This document shows positions 34,501-46,590 of a DNA stretch of 64,000 nucleotides, in pieces (position 1 is the first letter of the stretch; each line of letters begins with the position of its first letter). The stretch comes from Diphasiastrum complanatum (lineage: Eukaryota; Streptophyta; Lycopodiopsida; Lycopodiales; Lycopodiaceae), in the NCBI GenBank assembly GCA_029204225.1, contig CM055092.1, forward strand, positions 44,508,309-44,572,308, written 5' to 3'. The notes beneath the pieces were generated by a model. That model was not told the origin of the DNA. It saw nothing but the letters and a program-made list of their open reading frames with translations, and did no database searches. Position numbers and translations under genes: made by a program.

Positions 34501-35980
34501 TGTGGATGAATGGGTGGCATGCGGTTACCACCACGATTGAATCTTAACCTCACTCCATGCACTAGTCCACCACGAGTTAGAAGGAACAATAATCATGTCA
34601 AAGATTCTCCAAGGAGCTACATAAAACATTGATTTTCATGTCTAAAATTGAAATACAAATCGACCTTAAAAAAATAGACGAGTTGGGTCAAAATCCATTT
34701 GGACCCAGACTTGGATTAGTAGATCAAATCAGGTCAAAATATTTTGACCCAACACTATTTTTTATTCGACCCTTCACTAATTTTGATCGTTTGTTGTATT
34801 TTGGCCTCAAACTATTCTCGACCCTAAATTGTGGCTATTTTGATCTTTTACTGTTTTTGACCCATAGTGTGAAATGTTGGGGTCACAATTGACTAATGCA
34901 CTATTTGACTACAGTCTTTTGTAATTCTAGTGTATAAATCATGTTTAGAATTAATGGTAATCTAATCAAATCACCATTTATAAATTATCAATTATAGATC
35001 GCATTTTCACATAATGAGAGTTCAATTATTTTTAAGAGACATTCTACCTTGAAGAGTTGGAATTTGCCTAGTGGATTTCTGAAGTCAATTAATGTAATCT
35101 ACTGCTGCACTTTCAATTAGGAATTGGCTGTGAAAAAATCAAGTCCAATTGTGTCATAAATGAATCTATGATCTTTGGCTAAATTGGGTGCACATCACAC
35201 AAGATCAACAATGTCGAAAATCTCCATTCTAGTGCATGCTAGTTTAGGTAAAATCATGAAAAATACACATTGAATCATAAAATCCAAGTGCCTACTGTCC
35301 ATGTCCATACTGTATAAGATGTACAACAGTCCTCACAAATGTGAAATCATTACATGCAAGTTTAGATGCATTCTACACACTAAAATCACCAATATCAAAA
35401 GAGAAGAGACAAAAGAAGACAAGAAAATAGAAGAAAAAAGCTCTCCAAAGACAAAGAGAACATTTGATAAATTTCTCCACGTTGGTCCTCATTAGGGCCT
35501 TTTTTGAACTCAAAAGGGGCCTCTTCACTAATCTAGATTAGTATTAATGATGACACGTGTACCAATAAAAGTGTGACAATTGAGCAGGAATGGTCCATAT
35601 GACATGGCAGATTCAATGGTGTAGATTAAATCAAGTGTGGGCCCACAAAGTACACCTCTAGCATTAACCCTACATTAACCCTACATGAATACACTTGAAA
35701 GTACCTAGTAACCAACAATAGCTACACACGGTACCTAGTAGCCAACAATAGGACAACAGCTAGTGCTCTAGGTGAGACATAGACTTGCAAGCCTCATTTA
35801 ATGCCCAAGTACATTTCAAATTTGAAAATTGCTTATGAATTTTAATCAATCCACTTTTGTGCCCCCCTTCACATTCAAACTAAGACTACCTCACTTTCAT
35901 TAGCCTTTCACATACCAAATAATTTATTTTTTTAGATATATATCATTTTTTTCAAAGTTGACCTTTGGAATACATATTCA
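34501..35980. other. AT-rich, no recognised gene
   Basis: Contains a loose inverted repeat of GGGTCAAAAT with ATTTTGACCC words at about 34685-34750, possibly a small MITE, and a repeated phrase TACCTAGTAGCCAACAATAG / TACCTAGTAACCAACAATAG at about 35700-35750. No coding signal. Confidence 0.45.
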
Positions 35981-35984
35981 TTTC

Positions 35985-36540
35985 GCCATGGACTTAGTCT
36001 GTTTGACCTTAGAACCTCAAAAAAAGTGTTTATAAGTCAATTTGTTTTTATTAGTTTACAAACAGAAATGTATCCCTCGGAGGCCAGTTTTTCGTTTTTT
36101 TTTTTGGCCTGAAATCACGATTTTTGGCCGTTTCGCTTCATCAGAAGGCCAAAAACTGCGTTTCAGACAAATTTTTTTATTTCTTTTTTCAAAATCACGG
36201 TAAGGCGCCTTACCGTGATTTTGAAAAAAAAAAAAAATTGGTTCGAAACGCAGTTTTTGGCCTTCTGATGAAGCAAAACGGCCAAAAATTGCGATTTCGG
36301 GCCAAAAAAAAAAAAAAACGAAAAACTGGCCTCCGAGGGATACATTTTTGTTTCGCTATGGATTTAGTCTGTTTGACCTCAGAATCTCAAAAAAGGTGTT
36401 TATAAGTCAATTTGTTTTTATTAGTTTGCAAACATAAATATATCCCGGAAGCCAATTTTTCGTTTTTTTTGGCCCGAAATCGCGATTTTTGGCCGTTTCA
36501 CTTCATTAGAAGGCCAAAAATTGCATTTTGGACCAAGAAA
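35985..36540. repeat. Foldback element: 283-bp palindrome plus direct-repeat copy
   Basis: 36066-36206 and 36207-36348 are near-perfect reverse complements meeting at a GGCGCC centre. Differences are mainly in homopolymer lengths and a few substitutions. The sequence left of the palindrome (CATGGACTTAGTCTGTTTGACC at about 35987) recurs to its right (about 36357), followed by a third copy of the arm in left-arm orientation ending near 36530. So the structure is direct repeat - arm - inverted arm - direct repeat - arm, with a period of about 370 bp. Confidence 0.85.
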
Positions 36541-37070
36541 TCCAGAAGATAATCAGAGTCAGTGTGAGAAAAGTCCCACTTTATTAATAAATCTGAGAAG
36601 GTTACATTTCAAGTGTGTGACCGACGCTAGTCTCCAGGGCGCTGGCATGCCAAGGCGGGCACCAGGACAACATTCCAGCAAGGGAGGCTAAGACTTGGTT
36701 GGAGCTCGTCCTGAGTCGCAACCCGCACTCCCCTATAGTATTGGTGGGATTCGCCACCTCCCCTCATGCCAAGTGCCATGCCAAAGCTAGTAAAGCACAT
36801 TTTCTCTCTCTAAGATTTTCTCTATCTAGAAAGTCATCTTCTCTCTCTAGAATTTATTGATCCTCGGGCTTCCTTTAATCATGCCTAAATCGTATGAGGT
36901 GATTGCATATCGATCTGAGCTCTCTGGACTTTGATAGAACCGATCAAAGATTTTCAGCCATAGGAACTTGGCTCCGGTTCAATTCTGGTCACAGTGGCGC
37001 TGCTGCCGCCAGGGGCACTGCTGGCGCTAGTGGCGCCGGAAGTAAGGCTTGTAAAAGTAGCTTTACAACA
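36541..37070 (-). mobile_element. 5' LTR remnant of element E1
   Basis: It starts inside the LTR (CAGAAGATAATCAGAGTCAG) where the foldback element ends, and runs to the family end ACAACA. It is followed by AGATC (37071-37075), identical to the five bases before the partner LTR at 23369. About half of the LTR is missing on the left. Confidence 0.7.
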
Positions 37071-37320
37071 AGATCCAACATGGCACCATGCCAGATCAGG
37101 GGTCCCGATGTGGATGACTTCCCTCCAAGCAAGCCACCCGACATACATCAAATTTAACTGATTTGAAGCTTCGTTAAAAACGAGTAACATCCATTCCAAG
37201 CAAGTTATCTAACTTACATCAGACTTAACCAACTGAAAGCTTCGTCACGAGGACTGAAAGCCAACCTGGCGCCACGCCACATTGGACAGCCATGAACAGG
37301 TAACTTCCACCCAAGCAAGT
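37071..37320 (-). mobile_element. Oldest LTR copy (E0), second piece
   Basis: Continues the E0 copy from AGATCCAAC through CCAAGCAAG, where the TR-GAG-like element is inserted. The third piece resumes at 42544 with CAAGCCATCC. Confidence 0.7.
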
Positions 37321-38232
37321 TGTTGCGCCGGCGCCTCAAAGGGCGCTGGGACTTGAGCAGTTTTCCCAACACGCGCTTAAGTCTAACATTCATCCATCAT
37401 GCACTTACGTAAAAGCCAACTCAGAAACGTAACAAGCTTAACCATTCAGACTTAAGAAAACTGGAATCCCAACTAACCCGAAAGCCAACTCAGAATCCGT
37501 CCCCAAAAGGTAACCAAAGGCAAAGACAAGCCACACATGAAAACCCAAGGCATACTGGTCGCCAAACTGACTAATTGGCATAGCGGCAAGCCCCATGTCG
37601 ATGACAGGGACCCTTAGGCGCCAACGATGCAAAAAGGTTGTAGTAAGGGTCCTTCCACTTGGACCAGTCCCGGAGGCGAAACCGAAATGGTAATCATCCC
37701 CAAGGATCAACTTTATTAGATTTGGAAGAGGATACATTCATACATAGACTGACCGGTCTCGGGGCCACCAACACGTGTTGGGCATTGTGCCTGGCTCGTG
37801 CTGGTAGAGGGAGTTGAGACCTGGCGACTGGATTCCTGGCGCTGGTTGAGCTGCCCAAGTTTCTGTCTACTGGACTCCCCCTATAGTTCTGCTGTGATTC
37901 GGTGCACCCCCTCTGGTTTAAAACATAGTGCTTTCTGGTAAAGCACGCTTTTTAGGACTTAGTTTTTATTTTGCTGATTAAGCCTGGCAGAATCAGTCTG
38001 GCTCTCGGACATGGGTCCCGGGAGCCGTTCCGGCGGCCGAATCACCCTGCTTTCCTGACTAGGCCATGACTCGAGCTGCAGAGCTAGCTCATGACTTTGT
38101 GACTACTTGACTGGCTCACCACAGGTCGGAGGCTCAGTCCTTGACATTCTAACTTGCTCTGGGACCTTAGAGGGTGTCACCCCTTTGAGTCTTACAGAGC
38201 ACGCTGGGTGCACCCGAGTCAGCTTTACAACA
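37321..38232 (-). repeat. 3' LTR of the TR-GAG-like element
   Basis: Collinear with 41635-42543. The purine-rich sequence GAGGGGAGG on the minus strand, at 38236-38244, adjoins its start and serves as polypurine tract. Confidence 0.85.
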
Positions 38233-38639
38233 TCCTCCCCTCGTTTGAGAAAGCTGATGTCCTCATCAGGGCCAAACTAGAACCTAAGACTCGTGGCACG
38301 GGCTTAATTCACCGGCCAGACTTTAGTCACATATACAAGGGCACGGGCTTGATTCACCAGCCAAAGGAAACCAACTGTAAAGCGGAGTAATGATATTGTG
38401 TTTTACACCCAGCACAGGAAAAGTGTGGATCTAGTTCACTTACGTAAAACCTGTGTGAAGTTGCTGCACTTAGACATTAAACAGAAGCTCACTCCTCAAT
38501 GAGAAATGCGGCTTACTTTATTAACATGAAAGAAAAAGATACTTAAGGCTCCCTTAAGCCTCAGATATGTCGTTTTCGTCGCACCTCTGGATGAGTCTCC
38601 TAGGACTCTAGATATTTCGTTTGGTCGTCCAAGTTGAGC

Positions 38640-38900
38640 TCCGCATCGGCACTTAGATTCACCTTTGATGTAGAAACTGCAGGCAATATTGGCTCCATTT
38701 GACCTCGCGTCAGCTGGTTTGTCACTGTTGGATGTCCTTCGTTAAAGAAGTGAGCTTTCGCTTGGTCACACAAGGTGAGCTCCTTGAGCTCTGCATCGGC
38801 ACTTGAATTCAACTTTGATTTAGAGACTATAGGCAATGTTGGCTCCATTTGTTCCCGTGTCAGCTAGTCTGTCATTGTTGGCTGCCCTTCGTTAAATAGG
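38640..38900 (-). repeat. 150-bp in-frame tandem duplication after gag-protease
   Basis: The block encoding FNEGxPT-x-T-x-x-LTRxQMEP-x-LP-x-VS-x-SK occurs twice, 150 bp apart (for example AGGCAAT at 38681 and 38831). It makes a 50-residue repeat in the frame following the protease; the first copy is entered through a stop codon at the end of the main ORF. Confidence 0.75.
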
Positions 38901-40803
38901 TGAATGAAATTGGGAGGAATGGTTGGCTCAGGTTCATTTGTGTCGTTCTTTTCTAGTTGGTCCCTTGGCACAGCTCTGACGACACAAGGTCTCCTGCCAT
39001 TATATAATAACACAAGGTTAACCCCTTTTGCCAAGAAGGCCACCACATGTTCGTTAAACCAGCTTAATCCCAAAATAGCGTCGAAGGCATCCATCTTCAA
39101 GATTGTGAACGTTAGTCGATTCTTCCAGGCTCCCAGAGAGATTGGTAAGTTGGTTGCCAATCTACAAGTGGTCATTGTACCTTTCGCGGTCTCCACACAA
39201 ATAGGAGTAATATTTTCTTCACATTGGATGTCCAATTCTCCTGTCAGTTTTTCTGACAAGTAGTTATGTGACGCCCCCAGGTCTACCATGAAGTAAATGA
39301 TCCTGTCTTGAATACAGCCTTTCAAGTACAATAACTTGGATCCTCTCGCAGGAGTCGCCATAAGATGTTCACGATACGCCGCAAGTGCCCCTATTTGTTG
39401 CAAGGCATTCAGGTCAGACTCCGTCAAATCCGTTTCTGGGTCCTCTTCATCATCTTGTTCACCATCTTCTTGATCAAATGCCTCTCTCTCCATCCTATCA
39501 AATCCTTCAATGGCATTCATGATTTGCTTATTCAACGGTTTGGGGCATGACCTCCAAGAGTGACCTTGCTGATGACAGTTGAAGCAACGCATGGAACTGC
39601 CCATTGTTGGTGAGCTGTTGCTGTGACTAGCTGAAGGTCCAACATTGTTTCTTCTCTGGAACATGTTCCCTCCATTGTTGCCTTGGTTGCCAAACCCTGT
39701 TTTTGTTGGGAATTTGTTCACGCTACTCGAGGCTTGGTTGCCATTTGGAGCTGAGTCCCCCCTTGAAAAGAAGCTCGGACTCGGTCTGGATCCACTAAAT
39801 ACTCTTGTTAAGGTTGCGGGAGCAGCTGGTGCCAATGTGCTCTCATAATCACAAACCATTTCAGCCGTTCGAATAGTTGAATTGAAATCATGGGACATGT
39901 AGCTGTCTATCGCACGCTGGGTCCAAGATTGCATTCCAGACAATAGGTATTGAGTTTTGTCTGCCTCGGACATATCTTCAATAACCCATACACTCTGTCT
40001 GAATTTATTGAGGTACTCTCGCAATGACCCTTTCTGTTTGACCCCGATAATTCTGTCCTCAATCTCATGTGTGAATCCTTCGGTATGAACTCCTCTCGTA
40101 ACGCGGCTTTGAATGCGTCCCATGTTTGAAAATGCATTCCTGCCATCCGATACCAATTTGTAGTGTAGCCCTCAAAATATGCTAATGCCAAGTCAGTTCT
40201 TTCTGTCTCAGGAGTGCTCATCAGACGGAAGTAATGGTCCATGTGAAACAACCAATCTTCCACAACTCGAATGTCACGCTCTCCTTTGAAAGTAGGTGGT
40301 GCTTTCACTTTGGCAGTCTTTCTTGGGCCCTCCGTGTTTCGCGCTCGTGGTTCTCTTGGTATCTGTGGAGGAGGCGCCACTGCATTCCCCCTAGTTGCTT
40401 CCAACTCTTCAAACCTGGCTTCGAGCTGTGTTAGCCCGTCTCTCATTTCTCTAGCAAGGTTAATTTGAGTAAGATTCATGGCTCGCAAGGATGTTTGCCA
40501 TTCTTTCCTTTCGGTTTCTCTATCCTTCTTCACCTCGCTAAGCATAGCCATCATTACACTTGATAAGTATTGTCGCATCTTCACTTCAAAGAGGTCATGT
40601 TGCGCCTCTGGCTAGGGTTCATCTCTTGGTGTAGGTTCAGAAGGGCCACCAATCTCTTCTTGGAGGGGCGCCACTGTGGAGTGCATACGCTCTTTCTTTC
40701 TCGACTTGGACCTGGTGCCATCTCGATGCATGCGAGAGCTGTATTCTCGAGTCAGCTCTTCTCCGTCCGTCAATGCTCGTAACTCTTCAAGATGGTCCTC
40801 CAT
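38864..40803 (-). pseudogene. Gag-protease of the TR-GAG-like element, one stop and one frameshift
   Basis: Starts at ATG 40801-40803 (MEDHLEELRALTDGEEL), with a TAG at 40612-40614 in the same frame as the continuation MRQYLSSVMMAML. Gag proper reads PPTFKGERDIRVVEDWLFHM, NWYRMAGMHFQTWDAFKAAL. A one-base shift at a run of four C (about 40042-40045) moves it to the frame that ends at 38864: GSLREYLNKFRQSVWVIEDM, a CCHC knuckle C-F-N-C-H-Q-Q-G-H-S-W-R-S-C, an acidic linker, then an aspartic protease. The protease motif reads YFMVDLGASHNYLS with Leu where Ser or Thr normally follows the catalytic Asp, and ILGLSWF follows. The protein should form particles and process Gag in trans or in cis; with these breaks it is probably dead. 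Confidence 0.8.
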
Positions 40804-41139
40804 TATAGTCAGAGGTGTACTTCCAACAGATTATCGCCTCAATCCTTTTTATATTTGAAGCTCTCCCTTCTGTCGGCCGGGCTCCACAGCTCTCTTTTCT
40901 TCTTTATTAAATCAGCTTCAATGAAAATATCCCTTCCTCAAACTTAGCACGCCCACATCACCTGAGAGCCAAGTAGGAACCAGGTCATTTGTGTCCAAGC
41001 AAGCACACAACAAACGGAACATACCAACCAAAGCAAACACAGAGGATCCCACTCAAGCCACAAACCCCCCTGAGACCGGATGTAGGACCTTTGCCTAGCC
41101 GCGCCCACACAAATCTATCACAGAATTAGCCCACGGGGA

Positions 41140-41620
41140 AACATCCATCCAACCATCTGTGCTTTCACCATTAAGCAGCACATTGCCTCAGTCACGCCCC
41201 ACCACTTTTTGGTCGATAGCCCTTATAGCTAAACGATCGGCAGCTATCCTGCACCGGCAGCTAACCACCCGTGCTTTACACCCGAATTCGAGCAGCATCT
41301 CTGTATCAATGGTTAACCCGTACAGTTCGAATATGTCGCCCCGCACCCCACAAGGTACAGACCGTGCTTTCACCTACCTAGGCAGCACTTTGCCTCATCC
41401 GTCCTACGTGCAGACAGCGCCAGGCCCAAACCGCGAGAACTGACCGTGCTTACAACTCGAGGGCAGCACTTTGACTCATCAAGTCCCCCGTTCTGCCGAC
41501 CACCCCGACCGTGGACGCACCCGTGCTTACACTGTGGGCAGCACCTTGCGCAACGGTTGTTTTGAAAAATCCCAAAACGTGGCCATCCTTGTGAGACTTG
41601 CGTAGCTAACCGGCTAGTGG
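41140..41620 (-). repeat. Leader repeats of the TR-GAG-like element
   Basis: Between the primer site and gag, phrases such as CCGTGCTTTCACC, GCAGCACATTGCCTCA and GATAGCCCTTATAGCTAAAC recur in degenerate form. The same phrases form an array at 46590-47215 in a neighbouring element. Confidence 0.7.
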
Positions 41621-41632
41621 GCTCTGATACCA
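41621..41632 (-). other. Primer-binding site, initiator tRNA-Met
   Basis: On the minus strand TGGTATCAGAGC lies 2 bp after the LTR end (CAACA at 41635). Exact match to the canonical site. Confidence 0.9.
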
Positions 41633-41634
41633 CA

Positions 41635-42543
41635 TGTTGCGCCGACGCCTCAAAGGGCGCGGTTTTCCCAACACGCGCTTAAGTCTAACATTCATCCATC
41701 ATGCACTTACGTAAAAGCCAACTCAGAAACGTAACAAGCTTAACCATTCAGACTTAAGAAAACTGGAATCCCAACCAACCCGAAAGCCAACTCAGAATCC
41801 GTCCCCAGAAGGTAACCAAAGGCAAAGACAAGCCACACATGAAAACCCAAGGCATAGTGGTCGCCAAACTAACCAATTGGCATAGCGACAAGCCCCATGT
41901 CGATGACAGGGACCCTTAGGCGCCAACGACGCAAAAAGGTTATAGTAAGGGTCCTTCCACTTGGACTAGTCCCGGAGGCGAAACCAAAGTGGTAATCATC
42001 CCCAAGGATCAACTTTATTAGATTTGGAAGAGGATACATTCATACATAGACTGACCGGTCTTGGGGCCACCAACACGTGCTGGACATTGTGCCTGGCTTG
42101 TCTTGGTAGAGAGAGCTGAAACCTGGCGACTGGATTCCTGGCGCTGGTTGAGCTACCCAAGTTTCTGTCTGCCGGACTCCCCCTATAGTTCTGCTGTGAT
42201 TTGGCGCACCCCCTCTGGTTTGAAACATAGTGCTTTCTGGTAAAGCACGCTTTTTAGGACTTAGTTTTTATTTTGCTGATTAAGCCTGGCAAGCCTGGCA
42301 GAATCAGTTTGGCTCCTGGACATTGGTCCCGGGAGCCGTCCTGGTCGCCGAATCACCTTGCTTTCCTGACTAGGCCATGACTCGAGCTCCAGAGCTAGCT
42401 CATGACTTTGTGACTACTTGACTGGCTCAGCACAGGTCGGAGGCTCAGTCCTTGACATTCTAACTTGCTATGGGACCTTAGAGGGTGTCACCCCTTTGAG
42501 TCTTACAGGGCACGCTGGGTGCACCCGAGTCAGCTTTACAACA
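41635..42543 (-). repeat. 5' LTR of the TR-GAG-like element
   Basis: 909 bp, ends TGTTG...CAACA, collinear with the 3' LTR; it lacks a 14-bp segment present at about 37347-37360. A TTTATT block near 42015 (AATAAA on the transcript strand) may be the polyadenylation signal. Confidence 0.85.
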
Positions 42544-42909
42544 CAAGCCATCCAACTCAGCCGACAAGTTAAAGCTCGTTCTCTAAGATCTTAACCCATT
42601 CACGTTCATGCAAGCAATACTCAGAATCATAAGTCGCGACAGATGTGGAGACAACCAGTTTTTGGACCGAATGGTCCCGATAGCATACCGTTGGTGCTGA
42701 CCGAATGGTCCTGAAAGCATACCACTGGCGTCCTGGGATATGACCCTCAACTATGTGCCAGATCAAAAAGTTTGAAGCAACCTTACAACTGGCGCTTTTA
42801 CCGAACATTGAAATCCATAAGGTAATCAACGTCAGTTTGAGTAAACTCCCACTTTTTTAATAAATTTGAGAAGGTTACATTTCAAGTGTGTGACCAACCC
42901 TAGTCTCCA
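42544..42909 (-). mobile_element. Oldest LTR copy (E0), third piece
   Basis: Resumes at CAAGCCATCC and runs collinear with other copies to CTAGTCTCCA, where another LTR (TGTAGC at 42910) is inserted. Confidence 0.65.
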
Positions 42910-43110
42910 TGTAGCGTAGACATCCCAAAAGGAGCCGAGAACCATGACTTAGCTTCCCAGCCTTCAACTCTTGCCGTCCAAATCGACTTGACGTACACAC
43001 AGCCAACTCGCCAACAATGATCAGACTTAACCAACTTGAAGTTCCAAAATCAACATTGAGATCCAACATGGCGCCATGCAAGATCGGGGGTCCCGATGTG
43101 GGTGACTTCC
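42910..43110 (-). mobile_element. LTR fragment E4
   Basis: Starts TGTAGCGTAGACATCCC and is collinear with the family up to GGGTGACTTCC, where the next LTR starts. Its remainder is not found in the window. Confidence 0.65.
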
Positions 43111-43707
43111 TGTAGCGCAGGCATCCCAAAGGGAGCCGGGAACCACAACTTAGCTTCCCAGCCTTCAACTCTTGTCGTTCAAACCCACTTGACATACAAG
43201 CAGCCAACTCACCAACTACAATCAGACTTAACCAGCTGGAAGTTCAAAAATAAACATTGAGATCCAACCTGGCGCCATGCCAGATAGGAGGTCCCGATGT
43301 GGATGACTTCCCTCCAAGCAAGCCGCCCGACATACATCAAACTTAACCAACTCGAAGCTTCGTTACAAACGAGTAACATCCATTCCAAGCAAGTGGTCTG
43401 ACTTACATCAGACTTAACCAACTAGAAGATTTATCAAGAGCGCTGGAAGCCAACCTGGCGCCAACCAGACTGGACAGCCATAAACAGGTAACTTCCACCC
43501 AAGCAAGCCATCCAACTCAGCCGACAGGTTAGAGCCCGTTCCCCAAGAGCTTAACCCATTCACGTTCATGCAAGGAACACTTACAATCACAAGCCACGAC
43601 AGATATGGAGACAACCAATTCCTAGACCAAATAATCCCGACAGCATACCGCTGGTGCCACAGACCGAATGGTCCTGACGGCGAACCGCTGGCATCCCGGG
43701 ATACAAC
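43111..43707 (-). mobile_element. LTR of E3, left part
   Basis: Begins TGTAGCGCAGGCATCCC and runs to GGGATACAAC, where element E2 is inserted. The right part continues at 48681 with CCTCAGCTATGTGCC after the duplicated bases. Confidence 0.75.
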
Positions 43708-44847
43708 TGTAGCACAGGCATCCCAAAGGGCGCCGGGAACCACGACTTCGCTTTCCAGCCTTCAACTCTTGCCATCCAAACCCACTTGACATACAAGCAG
43801 CCAACTCGCCAACAACGATCAGACTTAACCAACTTGAAGTTCCGAAAATCAACATTGAGATCCAACCTGGCGCTATGCCAGATCGGGGGTCCCGATGTGG
43901 GTGACTTCCCTCCAAGCAAGCCGCCCGACATATATCAAACTTAACCAACTCGAAGCTTCATTACAAACAAGTAACATCCATTCCAAACAAGCGGTCTGAC
44001 TTACATCAGACTTAACCAATTGAAAGCTTCGTTACGAGCGTTGGAAGCCAACCTGGCGCCACGCCAGACTGGACAACCATAAACAAGTAACATCCACCCA
44101 AGCAAGCCATCCAACTTAGCCGACAAGTTAGAGCCCGTTCCCCAAGAGCTTAACCCATTCACGTTCACGCAAGGAACACTCAGAACCACAAGCCGCGACA
44201 AATATGGAAACAACCAGTTCCTGGACCAAATGGTCCCGATAGCATACCGCTGGCGCCACGGACCGAATGGTCCCGACTGCATACCGATGGCGTCCCGGGA
44301 TACGACCCTCAGCTATGTGCCAATAAAAAAGTTTGAAGCGGCCTTACAACTGGCGCTTTTACCGAACACTGAAACCCAGAAGGTAATCAGAGTCAGTTTG
44401 AGAAAAATCCCACTTTATTGATAAATCTGAGAAGGTTACATTTCATGTGTGTGAGCGACCCTAGTCTCCGGGGCGCTAGCATGCCAAGGCGAGAGCCTTG
44501 ACAAGATTCCAGCAAGGGAGGCTGAGACTTGGTTGGAGCTCGCCCTGAGTCGCAACCCGCACTCCCCTATAGTATTGGTGTGATTCGGCACCCCCCCTCA
44601 TACCAAGCACTTTACCCAAGCTGGTAAAGCACGTTTTTCTCTCTCTAGGAGTTTCTCTTTCTAGAAAGTCATTTTCTCTCTCTAGATTTTGTTGATCCCC
44701 AGGCTTCCTTTAATCATGCCTAGATCGTGTGAGGTGATTGCACATCGATCTGAGCTCTCTGGACTCCGCTAGAACCGATCAAAGATTTTCAGCCATAGGA
44801 ACTTGGCGCCGACTGGATTCTGGTCACAGTGGTGCCGGGAGCGGGGA

Positions 44848-46590
44848 CTGGCCACTTTCTATTAACATTGAAGCTGGCACACCACAAGTCGGAGGCTCAG
44901 CTCTTTGTACTGAAAATTTACATAACTTGAAAAAAAATTATCTTTGTCTGGGAAAAGCGTAGATTTGATATCGCTTTCGTAAAACCCGAGAACCTTATTA
45001 ACCGGTGACAGAGGCCTTTCTTTGAAATGTACACCCCTGTCGCTTCTGACTTTCGACTTTGGAACTCCTTTGAGCTCTAATTTGTCCTTGATGCACTTCG
45101 TGTTGAGCTCCCTGAGCTCCAGATTTGTTCAGTTCCGCACAGGTATCAAGGCTCCCTGAGCCAAAGGATTTATCGTTTGATTGCCCACTTTATGGTCCAC
45201 TCCATGCCTTGTTGCTTCTGCACCTTGATTTCTCTCCTTGTCCCAGCCTGATCTTGATACTTTTCCATCTTGGCTCTTTAAGGTAGGCAAAGATTGAGTA
45301 CTCCGCAATCCACCTCTCACTTAGCTTGAAGTAGCTCTTTGAATCAGCCCAAATGTAACCATTGACCTCGTGGAAAGCCAAAGGGTTGCACCAGTTTGAT
45401 CTGCATCCGAACTATCTCTTCGCGTTTGTTTGAGGCACCATGTCCGTCGCGCAAAACTTGACTTTCATAATTCCATCACTGGTCAGTTGCCTCACAGTCA
45501 AAACAGGAAGTGTACATCGAGCTTGGCTTCAAGTAGCTCTCTTTTGAATCAGACACATGCACCCAGAGTTTGCACTAGTCCGATCTCAACGCGAACTGTC
45601 CCTTAGCGTCCGTTCGAAATACCAAGTCTCTCATGCAAGACTCAACTTTCACATTTCCTTCATTGATCAGCTGCCTTACACGTAACACAAGCCAGCGTAC
45701 TCATATGTTTCCTCATCATTGCTGGTCTAGAGAAAGCCTATAACAAACTTTCCTTTCCACAACAAAAACTTGTCAACTTATTAGGTCCAAAGTTCGCCAG
45801 TCTCCTCGTGTGAGTATGGCTAGGCCACCTTGAATTTGCCCCCATTTTGATCAACTTTCATTCAAAATTTGCCCCAAGAGAGAGGTGTGTGTGATAGTTC
45901 CCCTCCACTTATAAAATCAGCTGATCGGACTTAGAGTAGAGTTCTTCGGACAAAAAGCCTTTCCAACACTTTGCTTCCCATCTGCTAGGATTATGGCTCG
46001 ATCCAACTTGTTGCCAATCTCTGAAGAGGATCCTAGTCTTTTCCCCTTTTGAGGAAAAACCCAACTGATACTGGATATCACCCATGCTCAGTGAGTTTCA
46101 GTTCCGAAGGTGGCCGTCCCAAATGAAGAGCAACTGCTCCATAGAAGATCTCCCCTGAAATTGCCCTTTCCAACTTTTGACTTCCTGCTTGCGTCTGGTG
46201 GGCGTTGTCACAAATGAAACTAACCCAAGAAACAGGCTAGCCATCCATCCTTTGCAAACATTGAGTCGTTTCGTTGTCGTTCACGTGTGAGTACTTGAAC
46301 TGCAAATCCTCCTCACAGATTCTGTAGTCCTCTTTGTTTGATGGTATCAGACTTCAAAAGAAAAGGTTCCTTCTCGAGCCATCAGCTTCTTGTATCACAA
46401 GCAATCATGCAAACCAGGCAAAGCACGAGTATTAAGACTCACCACGAATACATACAAGTAAGACACTCAGGCAGGTTTACTAACAAGTAACAAAGACAAG
46501 GTCCCCCTTTGAGATGGTCCTGCCAACGAACCTTTGCCTGGCCGTGCCCATACAAATCGATCACAGAACCAGCTCACATAGGACACCCCT
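44848..46590 (-). other. Interior of E2, non-coding
   Basis: Roughly 200 bp at its left (CACACCACAAGTCGGAGGCTC...) is nearly identical to 49388-49620 in E3. The rest has short ORFs only, and no domain is recognisable. Confidence 0.55.

Larger units (their letters stand above)
37321..42543 (-). mobile_element. TR-GAG-like LTR retrotransposon (two LTRs, gag-protease only)
   Basis: The LTRs are 37321-38232 (3') and 41635-42543 (5'). They are about 0.91 kb each and differ by a 14-bp gap and scattered substitutions. In element orientation they begin TGTTGTAAAGC and end GCAACA. The flanking 5 bp are CAAGT and CAAGC, a target duplication with one change, and the flanks rejoin into a continuous older LTR. 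The primer site, gag-protease and polypurine tract are in the right order. No reverse transcriptase, RNase H or integrase is present in the 3.4-kb interior. This fits the non-autonomous TR-GAG class described in plants. Confidence 0.85.
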
